From the NCBI RefSeq assembly GCF_002810445.1, contig NZ_NEXS01000005.1, forward strand, positions 1 to 64,000: a DNA stretch of 64,000 nucleotides, given 5' to 3'. Shown here in pieces: positions 8,546 to 16,008 of the stretch; positions within the stretch are counted from its first letter, which is position 1, and each line of letters starts with the position of its first letter. Below the pieces are notes generated by a model that did not search any database, was not told the DNA's origin, and saw nothing but the letters and a program-made list of their open reading frames with translations. The stretch comes from Advenella sp. S44 (GTDB lineage Bacteria; Pseudomonadota; Gammaproteobacteria; Burkholderiales; Burkholderiaceae_B). A program made the position numbers and the translations under genes.

Positions 8546-10035
8546 CAATGATCAAGCAACTGATACGTAGACCTCTGGCGTTGTTTATCCCATTGCTGAG
8601 CTTGACGGCGTGTGTGAACCTTGCGCCCGATTACCAGCAGCCACCAGCGCCGGTCGCCGGCAACTGGCCCCAGCCTCCCGCTCAGACGAGCCTATCGATA
8701 CCGGCGGCGGCTGATCTGGGCTGGGCCACATTCTTTACCGATCCCCGTCTGCGCGATGTCGTTCGGCTTGGTATACAGAACAACCGTGATTTACGTGTCG
8801 CAACGCTGAACATTGAACAGGCGCGCGCACAGTATGGCATCGCCAGCGCCGATCGCCTGCCGGCAGTGGGAATCGATGCGAGCGCCAGTCGCAGCCGGAC
8901 ACCGGCCAGTGTGGCCAATTCGGGGGAAACCACCTTGTCGACCCGCTATAACGTGGATCTGGGACTGACTAGCTACGAGATTGATTTTTTCGGCAAAATT
9001 CGTAACCTTGAAGCTGCGGCAGTACAACGGTACCTGGCTGCGCAGGAGAGCCGCCGCAGTGCGCAGATCAGTCTGGTCAGTGAAATTGCCGCCGCCTGGC
9101 TGCAGCTGGAAGCGACCGGCCAGCAGCTTGAACTGGCGCGCAGTACCCTGCTCAACCAGCAGAAATCGCATGACCTAATTCGCCGCAGTTACGAGCTGGG
9201 TGCCCAATCCGGACTCACATTGGCCCAGTCCCAATCCACGGTGGACGCGGCGCGCGTCAAGGTGGCCGAATACGAAACCCAACTGGCGCAGGACATGAAC
9301 GCCCTTACGCTGCTGGCTGGAGCTCCGGTGCCGGCCACCTTGTTGCCACCGACCGATTTCGCACTGCAGGGTCGGGCCGCAACGCGGCTAGTCTTGCCTC
9401 CTGCCGGTCTGCCTTCCAGTGTGTTGCAGCAGCGACCGGATGTGCTGGCCGCCGAGCATGATTTGATCGCGGCTCACGCCGATATCGGGGCAGCAAGAGC
9501 GGCTTTTTTCCCCAGTATTTCGCTATTGGGGTCTGCAGGCACAGCCAGCAGTAGTCTGTCCGGACTGTTCAGTGGCGGGACGCTCGCCTGGAGCGTGGCA
9601 CCGGCACTGCGCTTGCCTATTTTCGACGGCGGTGCCAATCGCGCGAGTCTGGATATGACAAAGGCGCAAAAAGATATTCTGCTTGCCACCTATGAAAAGA
9701 CGATTCAGACGGCTTTCCGGGAAGTGGCCGATGCGCTTGCGGTACGCGCCGGCATTGCCACGCGTCTGCAGTCGCAGCAATCACTGGTCGCATCCACATA
9801 CCGCAGTTTTGAACTGTCAAACGCGCTTTTCAGGCGCGGCGGAGGCACGGGGTTCCTGGAAGTGCTGGACGCGCAGCGGGCATACTATACCGCTCAGCAG
9901 GACATGATCACGCTGCGGTTGGTCGAGCAGATGAACCGCCTTGCCCTGTTCAAAACGCTGGGTGGTGGCTGGCAAGCGGACACGCCGGCAGCCTCCGCCA
10001 CGCCAGCACCATCGGCAACACCAGCATCGCAGTGA
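8542..10035 (+). CDS. RND efflux outer-membrane factor, NodT/OprM family lipoprotein
   Basis: A 497-residue TolC-like outer-membrane channel. The signal peptide ends in lipobox LTAC, followed by VNLAPDYQQPPAPV, the usual start of NodT lipoproteins. Two OEP repeats are visible, including [14 protein letters not shown] and the helical segment ending in FLEVLDAQRAYYTAQQ. The C-terminus is an Ala/Pro/Ser/Thr tail (about residues 480-497). The start overlaps the pump stop by four bases, indicating coupled translation. It completes the tripartite system. Confidence 0.92.
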   Translation: MTMIKQLIRRPLALFIPLLSLTACVNLAPDYQQPPAPVAGNWPQPPAQTSLSIPAAADLGWATFFTDPRLRDVVRLGIQNNRDLRVATLNIEQARAQYGIASADRLPAVGIDASASRSRTPASVANSGETTLSTRYNVDLGLTSYEIDFFGKIRNLEAAAVQRYLAAQESRRSAQISLVSEIAAAWLQLEATGQQLELARSTLLNQQKSHDLIRRSYELGAQSGLTLAQSQSTVDAARVKVAEYETQLAQDMNALTLLAGAPVPATLLPPTDFALQGRAATRLVLPPAGLPSSVLQQRPDVLAAEHDLIAAHADIGAARAAFFPSISLLGSAGTASSSLSGLFSGGTLAWSVAPALRLPIFDGGANRASLDMTKAQKDILLATYEKTIQTAFREVADALAVRAGIATRLQSQQSLVASTYRSFELSNALFRRGGGTGFLEVLDAQRAYYTAQQDMITLRLVEQMNRLALFKTLGGGWQADTPAASATPAPSATPASQ

Positions 10036-10291
10036 CTTAAGTCCGTTCGATGCAGGTGTTTGAGTCGATGGTCTCCAGCTTTTTAGCGCCATTGCGGCAC
10101 CAGCCAAAGCTCAACCAAGGCAATGCAGGAACAGAGAAACCGCAGCTGAGCACAGTTGCCAGGCCAGCGACGTCAGGGACCACAATGGATATCCGTCATC
10201 CTCACATGGGCAAAGCGCCATTTGAGCGGGCCCGAATGTTATAAACGGGGTGTTAGTCCTATTCACGTAGTCTTCTAAACAGGAGTCAAAC
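10036..10291. other. Intergenic region between RND operon and ohr
   Basis: There is no gene on either strand. The 3' end holds the ribosome site AGGAG at 10281-10285, six bases before the ohr start. No OhrR gene and no clear OhrR operator palindrome are visible. Confidence 0.4.
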
Positions 10292-10717
10292 ATGGCGCTT
10301 GAAAAAGTACTTTACGTAGCACATGCGACCGCAACCGGCGGTCGCGACGGACGTGCAGTGTCCTCGGACAATGTGTTGGATGTAAAACTGACGACCCCGA
10401 CTGAGCTGGGGGGTGCCGGCGGCGCCGGGACCAATCCGGAACAACTTTTTGCCGCTGGCTATTCAGCCTGCTTTCTGGGCGCGCTCAAACTGGTCGCCTC
10501 GCGTGAAAAAGTCCAGCTGCCAGACGACACCCATATTGACGGCAGCGTGGGAATCGGCCCCATCACTGACGGCTTCGGCATCGAGGTCGACCTCAAAATC
10601 TCTGTGCCAGGCGTGGAGCGCGCAGTCGCTGAAGACCTGGTCAACAAAGCGCATAAGGTATGCCCCTATTCAAACGCCACGCGCGGCAATGTGCAAGTGA
10701 CGCTGACGGTGGTGTAA
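10292..10717 (+). CDS. ohr: Organic hydroperoxide resistance protein (Ohr, OsmC superfamily)
   Basis: A 141-residue cytosolic thiol peroxidase that detoxifies organic and lipid hydroperoxides, normally recycled by lipoylated proteins. The two catalytic cysteines are Cys60 in [10 protein letters not shown] and Cys124 in [11 protein letters not shown], the Ohr-type spacing. The catalytic Arg is probably Arg21 in DGRAVS. The start is backed by AGGAG six bases upstream. No MarR-type OhrR lies next to it, so any peroxide control acts in trans or through another regulator. It converges with the M23 peptidase gene. Confidence 0.93.
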   Translation: MALEKVLYVAHATATGGRDGRAVSSDNVLDVKLTTPTELGGAGGAGTNPEQLFAAGYSACFLGALKLVASREKVQLPDDTHIDGSVGIGPITDGFGIEVDLKISVPGVERAVAEDLVNKAHKVCPYSNATRGNVQVTLTVV

Positions 10718-10764
10718 GTGTCGGTGCCCTGGCCGGCTTGCCGTGTGCGATGGCGGCGCTCCGG

Positions 10765-11532
10765 TCAGTGACGGATAATGGTCCTGATCCGGCCAGAGCG
10801 CATACGCTGGGTGCGGGCGCCTTTTATAGCGGAGGTTTGTTCGATCCGACCGATACCGGCCGCACCCCGACCGGTTAACGGATTGATAGCGTAGTCGTTA
10901 TAGCGGATCTCATAATGCAAATGCGCACCGGTCACCTGGCCGGTGTCACCCAAATTGCCGATCGTTTCGCCTTTATCGATAACCCGTCCGACCGCCAGGC
11001 GTGGCGCAAATTTCTGCAAATGGGCATAGAGCGTAACGTAGCCAGAGCCATGCTCTACGATCACGGTATTGCCATAGCCGCCCTTGACACCGGCAAATAT
11101 AACTTTGCCGCCCAGCGTTGCCTTTACCTCGCTGCCCATCGGCGCAACCAGATCCACCCCCGCATGAAAGCGAAGTTGCTGATGAACCGGGTGCATGCGC
11201 AGACCATAACGGGACGAAACGTAGCTTTTCTCAAGGGGTGATGACAAAAAGCCCATGATTTTCAAGTCGAGCTTCAATGACCCACTACAACCCTTGTCGC
11301 TGCACCCTTTTGGCGCAGCCAGATCGTCCGCCAGCCCGCGTATCGTCTTCACATCGGAATCGACGGCAGGGACCTGGACCGATGCGTCCAGATCCTCATC
11401 GGATTGGGCATGCGATGGCGGCACATTTATCGTGGCGACAAGGCAGGCAAGCAGCGCCAGATAGCGCCTGACGGCCGGGCTCAGGGCAGCGCTCATGGAG
11501 GGAAACGGGTTTGTGAGTACATGAAAGGACAT
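10765..11532 (-). CDS. M23-family (LytM-type) peptidoglycan endopeptidase
   Basis: A 255-residue exported zinc metallopeptidase. The N-terminal hydrophobic segment (residues 22-42, ending near SHAQS) looks like a signal peptide. The C-terminal LytM domain begins at SRYGLRMHPV and carries the zinc ligands His and Asp in HAGVDLVAP and the HLHYE motif, so it should be catalytically active on peptide cross-links. No LysM domain is present. An internal Met at codon 13 is an alternative start, and neither start has a strong ribosome site. Transcribed divergently from the small lipoprotein gene at 11696. Confidence 0.88.
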   Translation of the reverse strand: MSFHVLTNPFPSMSAALSPAVRRYLALLACLVATINVPPSHAQSDEDLDASVQVPAVDSDVKTIRGLADDLAAPKGCSDKGCSGSLKLDLKIMGFLSSPLEKSYVSSRYGLRMHPVHQQLRFHAGVDLVAPMGSEVKATLGGKVIFAGVKGGYGNTVIVEHGSGYVTLYAHLQKFAPRLAVGRVIDKGETIGNLGDTGQVTGAHLHYEIRYNDYAINPLTGRGAAGIGRIEQTSAIKGARTQRMRSGRIRTIIRH

Positions 11533-11695
11533 TTTACTTATTTCAGCTCAATTGCATCGCAAATCCGTGTATAGTTTTCGTTTCTACCCGTTTTGCGATT
11601 GCACGGCGCTTTCCGCGATATCTGCTGTTGCACGACAACCGCGCCTCGCAGATCGATAACCACGCAGCCCCGGAATACACCGTATTTACAGTCCA

Positions 11696-12085
11696 ATGAT
11701 CAGATTGACCGTGATCCTTTCCATCCTTATATCGCTGAGCGCCTGCTCGGATCGGCAGGACGACGAACGCCTACGACTGGCGCTGATGTCCGACTGCAGT
11801 GTGACGCGTGCAGCCTTATTGCCGGACGCCGAATCCGCCGACCAGCATGCACTGGCCAGCGTGCAAAAGGAATGCCTGGCGGCCTACAGCACCCTGCTGC
11901 AGGACACCTCTGCACAAGCACTGCGCGATCAGCAGACCGAGGTGTACGACAGTTTTCAGCGGGCATACCGAATGAAATACTCGCTGCAAGATGTCTTTGA
12001 CAGTCTGCCGCCGAAGTCCAAAGCGGCATACGAGAAACTGGCGACGACTCTTTTCAGTTTGAAAAAAGAGGAGATCGGCCTGTGA
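11696..12085 (+). CDS. Small lipoprotein of unknown function
   Basis: A 129-residue protein with a short signal and lipobox LSAC (Cys at residue 17), so it is probably membrane-anchored on the periplasmic side. The mature part is helical and charged, with two more cysteines (SDCSVT and QKECLA) that could form a disulfide. No known family is recognised. Its stop overlaps the GTG start of the next gene by four bases (GTGA), so the pair is an operon and the proteins may work together. The first of two unassigned genes. Confidence 0.7.
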   Translation: MIRLTVILSILISLSACSDRQDDERLRLALMSDCSVTRAALLPDAESADQHALASVQKECLAAYSTLLQDTSAQALRDQQTEVYDSFQRAYRMKYSLQDVFDSLPPKSKAAYEKLATTLFSLKKEEIGL

Positions 12086-12453
12086 AAGACGTCCGTGATC
12101 GCATGCGTCTACTAAAATATCTAATTGCCGCATTGTTCGTGCTCACCGCTATGGCCTATTTGTGGACCAGCATGAAGCGCCCGCATGAAACGGCCGGCGA
12201 ATATTCGCAGTTTGATAAGGAGCGGGCGGTTATCACCTGCATGACCGCCGCGTATGCGACCCACTATATGGACGATCCGGCCGAAACTGATATGTTCTCG
12301 GAGTGTGAAAGCCGTTTTGAAAAGCTCAAGGCGACCCTGCCTTACGCAGAGTATGTCCGCATTCAGCAGACACCGGTGTCTGCCGATGTCGGCCCCGATC
12401 AAATGCAGCCTTACGAGATTTTTCTCAAAATCATGACCGGCACGGATCGCTGA
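12082..12453 (+). CDS. Small single-pass membrane protein of unknown function
   Basis: A 123-residue protein starting at GTG. A basic N-terminus is followed by one hydrophobic segment (about residues 11-28, YLIAALFVLTAMAYLW), giving a short cytoplasmic tail and a periplasmic domain of about 95 residues. That domain has two cysteines (VITCMTAAY and MFSECESR). No family is recognised. Like its partner lipoprotein it has a small, helical, two-cysteine external domain, which hints at related roles but is not proof of homology. Confidence 0.68.
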   Translation: MKDVRDRMRLLKYLIAALFVLTAMAYLWTSMKRPHETAGEYSQFDKERAVITCMTAAYATHYMDDPAETDMFSECESRFEKLKATLPYAEYVRIQQTPVSADVGPDQMQPYEIFLKIMTGTDR

Positions 12454-12503
12454 TTCTGTGCCATAACGTCTGTTAATAATTGTTCCAAAGGATAAGTTTG
12501 CAA

Positions 12504-13505
12504 ATGCAAAAAAACAAAAGAAAAACAATGATTGCGCTGGCGCTTGCCGCTGTGACCGCCGGTTCCCTGACCTATGCCATTGCTCCGGCCCACGCCGATG
12601 AGAGCAAATGGCCAGAACACCCACTTAAACTGATCGTTCCATTCGGCCCCGGCTCGACTCCCGACCAGATCGCACGCATTATTGCCGGCAGCGCCGAGAA
12701 AAAACTGGGGCAGACCATCGTCATAGAAAACAAGGCAGGTGCCGGCGGCAATATCGGCACCAACGCGATCGCCAAGGCCAAGCCCGACGGCTACACCTTC
12801 GGGATTTCCATTACCGGTCCGCTGGTAAACAACCCGTTCATTTACGATAATCTGCCCTACGACCCGGAAAAAGATCTCGCGCCACTGACCATGGCAGTCA
12901 CGCAACCGAATGTGATTGTGGTTACCAAGAAGTCCGGGATCACCACACTGCAGGAACTGATCAGCAAAATACAGGCCGAACCTGACAAACTCAATTTTGC
13001 GACCTCGGGCAACGGAACCGGCTCTCATCTGTCGATAGCGCTGATGCTGCAGGCGGTCAACGGCAAGGCGACAGCCGTGCCCTACCCTTCGTCGCCAGCA
13101 GCACTCAATTCACTGATTGCGGGCGATACTCAGTTTACGGCACTGGCACCCATTGCTGTTCTTCCACTGGTCAAGGAAGGACGGCTGGTGGCACTGGCGC
13201 AGACCAGTGCGCAGCGCAACAGCTCGCTGCCGGATATTCCAACCGTGTCTGAAGCCGGCGCGCCGGGAATTGAAGGGGCAGCCTGGTCCGGTTTTGTTAT
13301 CTCTTCGCAGGTGCCCATTGCTATCCGCAATACGTTGACCGACGCGCTCTTGAGCGCGCTTAAGGATCCAGAAGTGGGCAAGCGGCTCAATGCCATGTAT
13401 ATGGATCCGATACCGAGCACGCCCGAGGCTTTTCGCGATTATATGAATCAGGAGAAGGCGCGCTGGCAACCATTGATCGAAAAGCTCGAACTCAAAGTCA
13501 ACTGA
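12504..13505 (+). CDS. Bug/TctC-family periplasmic solute-binding receptor
   Basis: A second orphan receptor of the tripartite tricarboxylate transporter family. From the preferred ATG at 12504 (AAGGA 11 bases upstream) it is 333 residues; a TTG at 12480 is a weaker alternative. The signal peptide ends near APAHA-DES. Signatures include PLKLIVPFGPGSTPDQIARI, ENKAGAGGNIGT and the C-terminal KARWQPLIEKL. It stands alone, followed after three bases by a convergent SDR gene. No transporter membrane subunits are nearby. The ligand is unknown, probably an organic acid. Confidence 0.88.
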   Translation: MQKNKRKTMIALALAAVTAGSLTYAIAPAHADESKWPEHPLKLIVPFGPGSTPDQIARIIAGSAEKKLGQTIVIENKAGAGGNIGTNAIAKAKPDGYTFGISITGPLVNNPFIYDNLPYDPEKDLAPLTMAVTQPNVIVVTKKSGITTLQELISKIQAEPDKLNFATSGNGTGSHLSIALMLQAVNGKATAVPYPSSPAALNSLIAGDTQFTALAPIAVLPLVKEGRLVALAQTSAQRNSSLPDIPTVSEAGAPGIEGAAWSGFVISSQVPIAIRNTLTDALLSALKDPEVGKRLNAMYMDPIPSTPEAFRDYMNQEKARWQPLIEKLELKVN

Positions 13506-13508
13506 GTA

Positions 13509-14288
13509 TCAGAATAGAACCGACAGGCCGCCATCGACAGCGATGACCTGCCCGTTGATATAGGCTGACAGGTCCGACGCCAGGAACACGGCCAGTCCGG
13601 CAATTTCGTCGGGCTGACCCCAGCGACCGGTCGGATTGCGTGCGGCCAGTTTTTCGCCTGCTGCCGAACCAGCCATTGCCATATTCGTTTCCGTGGCAAA
13701 GGTGCCGGGTGCAATCGCGTTGCTGGTAATCCCGTCTGCCGCAAACTCCACCGCCAGCGCCCGCATCATGCCCGTCAGTCCTTGTTTGGCGACCGGATAA
13801 ACGGCATCACCGGGACGCGCAACCTGTCCGGCCACCGACGTGATCGTGATGAGTCTGCCCCAGCGCTGCTTTTGCATGAGCGCCGCTGCCTGCTGGGACA
13901 AATACATCGCCCCCAGTAAATTGACCTCCAGCATTTGCTGCATCTGCGCGAAATTGAAGGCGCCAAGCGGCTGGCGAATCCGGATACCCATGTTGTTGAC
14001 GAGTACATCGCAACGACCATGATTTTCGGCCAGGCGCGCCATGCAGCGATCGATATCCTGCACGACCGACATATCGCCGACCAGGCCTTGCACATTTGCG
14101 CCCTGCTCGCCCAGGCTTGCGCAAGCCTGTTGCACCGATTGCGATGTGCGACCATTGATGTACACCAGCGCGCCGCTGCGGGCCATAGCACAAGCCATCG
14201 CTAGGCCCAGACCTCGTGTAGAGCCACTGATAAATACCACTTTGCCGTGCAGGGCGAAGCCCTCCGAGTATGAACGCTGCTGTTGCAT
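13509..14288 (-). CDS. Short-chain dehydrogenase/reductase (gluconate 5-dehydrogenase-like)
   Basis: A 259-residue classical SDR with a Rossmann fold. The cofactor motif is SGSTRGLG at 21-28, with Ser in place of the first Thr. NNMG lies at 98-101, the catalytic triad is Ser151, Tyr164 and Lys168, and the C-terminal INGQVIAVDGGL is typical. INGRTS at the end of the second strand suits NADP(H) (inference). The N-terminal FALHGKVVFISG resembles 5-keto-D-gluconate reductases, but the substrate cannot be fixed. It converges on the Bug receptor gene with a three-base gap, so neither has a separate terminator. Confidence 0.85.
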   Translation of the reverse strand: MQQQRSYSEGFALHGKVVFISGSTRGLGLAMACAMARSGALVYINGRTSQSVQQACASLGEQGANVQGLVGDMSVVQDIDRCMARLAENHGRCDVLVNNMGIRIRQPLGAFNFAQMQQMLEVNLLGAMYLSQQAAALMQKQRWGRLITITSVAGQVARPGDAVYPVAKQGLTGMMRALAVEFAADGITSNAIAPGTFATETNMAMAGSAAGEKLAARNPTGRWGQPDEIAGLAVFLASDLSAYINGQVIAVDGGLSVLF

Positions 14289-14413
14289 TGAAATTCCTGG
14301 GATCTGCTGTTACGAGGGTTTGAATGATAGCCTGACTGATGTCAAGCGTATGCAATAGGCCGGTTTACGGTTAAACTTGAATCTATTTTCACCTAATTGC
14401 CTGGAAAAAGTAA

Positions 14414-15727
14414 ATGTTTGCCAGAAACACCCCTTTTAACTACGAGAAAAACTTAAAAGCGTGTGCAAAAGGACAGAAAAGCGCATTACAGACGCTGTTC
14501 AAACATGAGGCGCCGCCCATGCTCGCCCTTTCCCTGCGTGTTCTTGGCAACTACCATCTGGCTGAACAGGCGGTCGTATCGGCCTTTGTGCTGATCTGGA
14601 ACAATGCCGAGGCTTATGATGAAGACATGGGTCCGGCGCGTGGATGGATCTACTCCATCCTGCGTTACCGCATCAACCAGATTTTCAAAGAGCACTATGA
14701 TGCCATACAGACTGCCAGCAAGAATCAGGATGAATCTGTATTAAATGAAGTCAGCAGTAATCTGCACGCCGACGTGCGCGAAGACTTGCCGGCAACGCCG
14801 GCATTTTATCTGCATCTGGAAGAATTGCCCGATGAGCCGCAAAAAGCATTGATCAATATGTATTTCAGTGGCATGTCGCAGGCGCAAACAGCGACCAAAG
14901 TGGGCATGCCGCTAGGCCGATTCAAGGAAAATCTGTTTCTCGGGCTGCAGCACCTGGCCAAGCATCTACCTGAGTTTTCGCCGCCCCATCACGCTACGGA
15001 AAAAATGGGCGAATACGTTCTGGGAGGCTTGTCCGAGAATGAAGAAAAGCTCGTGTACAAACTGATGAATGACGATGCGGGCGTCTCGCGCATTGCCTTG
15101 TTGTGGGAGGCCCAGTTTACGCATTTGCTCAGTCAGTTGCCTGCGCAGGTTGTCGGCAGTCGCGTATGGGAGAAAGTCAAGGCCAAAGCCTTTGCCAAGG
15201 CGCCGATCCAGTCTCCTGCGGCTACCGCTACAGACTCTGTCGACGAAGACGGAGGCGAGCTGACGTATGGATCGGGCCTGAAAACCACATTGCGCAAACT
15301 TTGGTTCATGCTTCCTTTCTGGCGCAGCCTGGCGCTGCTGCTGGGCATTGCCGCGCTCGCATTCTGGTACGTGGGCACCCCGCCCTCGGATCTGCCCAAG
15401 AAGGTTGCAGTGCTTGATTCGTCCATGAGTAGCACGCAAACGGGATGGGTAGTCCGTATCAATGCCGCCGGCGATGCCCTGTTTTCTCCCGTGGTACGTC
15501 AGACGGTATCGGACGGGCTGGTATTGCAGGTCTGGAAGCACGCCAACGATAACGATAGCGCGCTTGGCTTGATCCGGGACAGCAAAGCCTTTCGGCTGTC
15601 CGCAGAAAAAATCGGCCCGATTCAGGCCGGCGACCAGTTGCTGATCAGTCTTGAGCCCGACGGCGGTTCACGCAATGATCGTCCGTCCGGATCGGTCCTG
15701 TACAAGGGGACTGTGGCGGATCTTTAG
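14414..15727 (+). CDS. ECF-type sigma factor fused to RskA-like membrane anti-sigma factor
   Basis: One uninterrupted 437-residue frame. Residues about 24-95 resemble sigma region 2 (AEQAVVSAFVLIWNNA; GWIYSILRYRIN), and 134-185 resemble region 4 (LPDEPQKALINMYFSGMSQAQTATKVGM). Residues 198-255 match the cytoplasmic start of RskA-type anti-sigma factors (MGEYVLGGLSENEE ... WEKVKA). A membrane span lies at about 304-320, and residues 343-435 match the RskA C-terminal domain (GWVVRINAAGDALF ... DQLLISLEPDGGS). Sigma and anti-sigma are normally separate adjacent genes. An internal ATG at codon 198 preceded by GGA could also give free anti-sigma. No other regulatory gene is adjacent. Target promoters are unknown. 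Confidence 0.85.
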   Translation: MFARNTPFNYEKNLKACAKGQKSALQTLFKHEAPPMLALSLRVLGNYHLAEQAVVSAFVLIWNNAEAYDEDMGPARGWIYSILRYRINQIFKEHYDAIQTASKNQDESVLNEVSSNLHADVREDLPATPAFYLHLEELPDEPQKALINMYFSGMSQAQTATKVGMPLGRFKENLFLGLQHLAKHLPEFSPPHHATEKMGEYVLGGLSENEEKLVYKLMNDDAGVSRIALLWEAQFTHLLSQLPAQVVGSRVWEKVKAKAFAKAPIQSPAATATDSVDEDGGELTYGSGLKTTLRKLWFMLPFWRSLALLLGIAALAFWYVGTPPSDLPKKVAVLDSSMSSTQTGWVVRINAAGDALFSPVVRQTVSDGLVLQVWKHANDNDSALGLIRDSKAFRLSAEKIGPIQAGDQLLISLEPDGGSRNDRPSGSVLYKGTVADL

Positions 15728-16008
15728 TCGCTAAAATGATTTACCCGGATTTATCAAGCGTGTCCATGACTGTTGCGCCATGGCTGCATATCATTGCGAG
15801 CTGTGTAGAAACGCCCGCTGGCGTCGCTCGTCATAATCAAAACAGTCGCCATTTTACGCAAATGCATTGCACCTCGCACACGTTCGCGCGATCAAAACTG
15901 TCATTTTGTCAGCTCAAATTCAGCAGGCAACGAAAAATATAAGCGTCGATCTAAAAAGATAAAGTATGATTGTAATAATTCGCCATAATTCTTCATAAAT
16001 AGCACTAA
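15728..16008. other. Intergenic region upstream of mrp operon
   Basis: There is no gene here. The last 80 bases are AT-rich and probably contain the mrp promoter, but no -35/-10 pair is good enough to place. No terminator hairpin with a T-run follows the sigma gene. Confidence 0.35.

Noticed and set aside
11593-12000. 135-codon plus-strand frame overlapping the small lipoprotein gene
   Set aside because: A different frame over a better-supported lipoprotein gene with lipobox and coupled partner.
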